Shown here: one piece after another, positions 61,296 to 64,000 of the stretch
Numbering within the stretch: position 1 is the stretch's first letter
How the letters are laid out: each line of letters opens with the position of its first letter
Origin: Chromobotia macracanthus
Taxonomy: Eukaryota > Chordata > Actinopteri > Cypriniformes > Botiidae
DNA length: 64,000 nucleotides
Direction: 5' to 3'
Assembly: GCA_036877525.1 (NCBI GenBank)
Contig: JAZGTH010000068.1
Span: forward strand, 4,079,501-4,143,500
Program-made: the position numbers and the translations under genes
Notes under the pieces: model-generated
Databases searched by the model: none
The model's input: the letters and a program-made list of their open reading frames with translations, nothing else
Told to the model about the DNA's origin: nothing

Positions 61296-62574
61296 AAAAC
61301 TGTGTGTCTGATTAACTGCAAAAATAGACGGTATTAATATAGACATAATTCTAGAATCTATGGTTTGCGGGGTCTTAAAGTGACAGACACTAATTTTGAC
61401 AAACTGTACCATGATCCATTAGCAGGTAAACACAATCTCTTCTCCTAATTACAGAAATATGTTAATAATTCAGGGGTTGGAAAAATGTAAACAACTATAA
61501 TGTATTCTTGTAGGCCTCTCTTAATTTTTGAACTATTTTATGATTACAGATTTGAATTAATTTTTGGGAAAGAATTATGTTTTTCTTCTATCTGACAGAT
61601 TCTTCTTTTGGGCTGTGTGGAAATGGACTGGAAACAGGAGATGTCTTGGGTGGGCATGTCATGTACTTGATGATAAACATATATTGAAACAAAGAAATTA
61701 AAAAAAAAGATAACTCTTATCTTGGTATACTACCTCGATTCTTAAGAAGTGAAATACAGGAATACACTTTCAGAGTCAGTAAAGTGCTGTCTAATGCGGG
61801 GCTCAGACTACAGGATTTTTTAAATCCTGACCGATTATGAAATCTGGTTGCAGCCACACATAAGGAGATTCTTGACAGATTTCCTTCTCTAAAATCTTAA
61901 ACATGCTCACCCTATAAGATTTTAAAATCATGGCATCACATACAACAACATAATATTAATATTATCGTGTCAGAGGGAGCGCTTTGCGTGATCTTACAGG
62001 GAAGTGAATGTAATAAATATAGATGCATTATTATTATTATTTATTTATGATTTTATTTATTTTTATGTTTACATTTGCCGGCTAGTGCAATAACATCTTT
62101 CTACACTTATCCAGTATCATTTTAAAACTGGGTGGATTTCTCCTCTGCTCTTGTCTTTGAGGAAACAGTCATGATATGTTTTTACAAACATTTCTCCATC
62201 TACACTGATCGTAAACCAGCTTGTTTCCTGATCGCTAGTTCATAAAGTCTGTCATTCATCTCCGTCTCTCATTTACTACAGTGAAAGTACTGATGCAGTC
62301 ATCCTGATTTAAAATCCTAAATATCATATTTCATGTGATTGAAGTAGCCGTGATCCTTCTCATAGCAGAGCAGAGCTAATGTCTCACAAGATAATGTGGA
62401 CTGAACATCAGACCTGATGAAGGTCCTGGACATGATTTTTTCCAGGATTCTCAGGAGGGATAAAATTTTCCCAAGAATTCTGCAGTCTGAGCCCGTCTCA
62501 AAGTAAATTAGAAACATATTAGATAGGGAGATTAATAACATCAAAAATAATCTGAACACAGATGAGAACTGTTA
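61296..62574. other. No gene seen
   Basis: AT-rich unique DNA with short open frames only. I recognise no repeat. Confidence 0.5.
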
Positions 62575-62703
62575 CTTAAAGCTGCAATATGTACCTTTTT
62601 TTGGCTGAAAACAAACATAAGTCTGTGATTGAGCAAGTACATAACAGATCAGTGTCTCCTTACCAACACTGAAAGTCAAAAGTTACACACTGCAGCTTTA
62701 AAG
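62575..62703. mobile_element. Small palindrome-ended MITE
   Basis: The left end cttaaagctgcaatatgtac ctttt is mirrored by the right end aaaagttacacactgcagct ttaaag. At 129 bp with no coding capacity it is a miniature DNA element. A worn relative lies at 49630-49850. I cannot see a clean target duplication, so its superfamily is left open. Confidence 0.7.
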
Positions 62704-62844
62704 ACATTCTCCAAAACGTTAGTTTAGAGTTTGGAGTCTGGCCTTTATATGGCAAATATTAAAGTCAAAACGTCTTTAATATAAATGCTTGTTTTATCCA
62801 ACAGTGGTTTTATATATTTAAACACCCAGCTGTTAATTTTCTTT

Positions 62845-63240
62845 TTGCCATCTAGGGTCAAAAGTGAACTAAATTTTAAGTAAACTCATAAAACTATTAA
62901 ATAACACAAATGTAATTTTAGGAATTATTTTGTGAAAGATAACTCAGACTAAATTAAACTAGGTAAACTAATTAAACTCTAGTATCTTCAGTGTAGGCAC
63001 CCTTTAATTTACAAAAAAGTTTTCTTGACATTTTGTTACTTAGTTTCTCGAAGCGTCACACTGAGATGCTTTTTACACAGTACTGAAGGAGCTCTCATCT
63101 ATTCCGGGCTCTGATTACTTGCTTTTTCTTTAATTTCTTCATTATTTGGTCCAAATCAATCATTTAAAAAAAATTAAATTATAATTTTCTAATTGACAAA
63201 CTAATATGTTGGCACAATTATATTTTTGTCTACAAAACGG
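62845..63240. mobile_element. Decayed copy of the MITE at 63-537
   Basis: The strings ataacacaaatgtaa, tttaggaatta, tttacaaaa, tcttgacatttt, gaaggagctctc, attatttggtccaaat and aatatgttg occur in the same order and orientation as in 63-537. The tips are badly worn (gccatctagggtcaaaagtg on the left; the right tip is not identifiable), so this copy is older or was never complete. Confidence 0.75.
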
Positions 63241-63297
63241 CTTTAAGATCATGAGGAACAGTCTATATTATATATATATATATACATAGATGAATGA

Positions 63298-63392
63298 TGT
63301 GAATATATATTCATTCATCAATCATATAAATCGTAAATCATATACTTGATTTGATATGATTGATGAATGGTGAATGATTCACATGGCTGTGC
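63298..63392. repeat. Imperfect inverted repeat
   Basis: gtgaat and attcattcatcaatcat on the left are mirrored by atgattgatgaatggtgaat gattcac on the right, around an AT-rich centre (cgtaaatcatatacttg). It sits next to a (ta)n tract (63268-63282). A foldback element or a local inverted duplication; non-coding. Confidence 0.75.
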
Positions 63393-64000
63393 TCTAGCAG
63401 TTGCTGCAGTCTGCATCATAACAGCAAACTTGTCCCTTTTCAGTTCTATTTGTTTCTCTTCAGAGTCTGCACACTGACGCAAGCTCTATCAAATGCACAC
63501 ATCTGTGGGATTGCCTCTATCATTCAACCCTGTCCAGACCTGATCTGAGTGTCTTATCTCTGAAAGATGTATGGTGTTATTCCTGAGGAGGGAAATGAAG
63601 CTCCCAAAACTCACTGGGCTCCCATGAGTCTTTTTCAATCCAGTGAAGTCCATGCTGAAAATTCAACAGACAAAGACAGTCCCTCTTATGCAGTTCCCAC
63701 TGAATCCTGTTGAGCTTCAATGTTTTCTTGAAAAATAAAATTATTCTCCTCTTTCAGGCAGGTGACATTAGGTGTTCCTGAAGGATTTACAACAAATTAC
63801 ATCATTGAATAAAAATCTGAATCAGAATAGATACATCAATTTGAATACGTGTTTATTGATTATTTATTTGTTTGCAAAACAGTTGAGTTAAATGTTATGT
63901 ACTGTACCCAGAAACTCCACAGATTCTGACTGAGTTTACACTGCTACAAAAAATCAGATTTTTTTCCTCACATCTGACACAGATTGGATATTGTTGCAGA
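63393..64000. other. No gene seen to window end
   Basis: Mixed unique sequence without open frames of note, repeats that I can name or splice-flanked exons. An exon continuing beyond the window cannot be excluded. Confidence 0.45.

Noticed and set aside
1..64000. CRISPR arrays, bacterial operons, phage or viral genomes
   Set aside because: No regularly spaced direct repeats with unique spacers, no Shine-Dalgarno-led gene series; composition and repeats are those of a vertebrate.

Overview
The window looks like an intergenic or deep intronic stretch of a teleost genome, probably an otophysan or cypriniform fish. The evidence is its AT-rich, CpG-poor composition, long (TA)n microsatellites and its repeats: tRNA-derived SINEs ending in the fish tail 'gtaagtcgctttggat', a DANA-like SINE, many Tc1/mariner miniature elements with TA target duplications, hAT-like and 'gttcacccaaaaatgaaaa' repeats, and relics of DIRS and Ty3/gypsy retrotransposons. 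I found no host protein-coding gene, rRNA, functional tRNA or CRISPR array. The many open frames of 60-130 codons are what such DNA yields by chance.

Layout. 1-5 kb: a TA-flanked Tc1-type MITE, SINE pieces, a possible LINE reverse transcriptase scrap and a shredded Tc1 transposase C-terminus. 5-21 kb: mostly unique sequence with several complex, less AT-rich blocks that resemble conserved non-coding (enhancer-type) DNA. 22.9-23.8 kb: a minus-strand Ty3/gypsy gag-protease relic. 24-34 kb: SINEs, hAT-like fragments and other dispersed repeats, with enhancer-like blocks near 25.6 and 30.9 kb. 34.1-36.4 kb: a SINE/LINE tail, a DIRS tyrosine recombinase relic, a 61-bp x 3 tandem array and a 49-bp duplication. 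37-45 kb: two more Tc1-type MITEs, hairpins and SINE/repeat pieces. 49.3 kb: a second DIRS recombinase scrap. 53.7-55.3 kb: the best-defined object, a 1588-bp Tc1/mariner transposon with about 205-bp inverted repeats, TA target duplication and a 340-codon DD34E transposase broken only by two late stop codons. 55.4-59 kb: two copies of one Tc1-type MITE in opposite orientation. 59-64 kb: SINEs, a DANA-like element, foldback repeats, a palindromic MITE and a decayed second copy of the MITE found at the start of the window.

The elements do not form a pathway. The intact-looking transposase could once have mobilised its own family. The MITEs depend on transposases from elsewhere, and the retrotransposon pieces are dead. 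Any host function would lie in the candidate non-coding regulatory blocks, which I can only nominate because conservation cannot be judged from one sequence.
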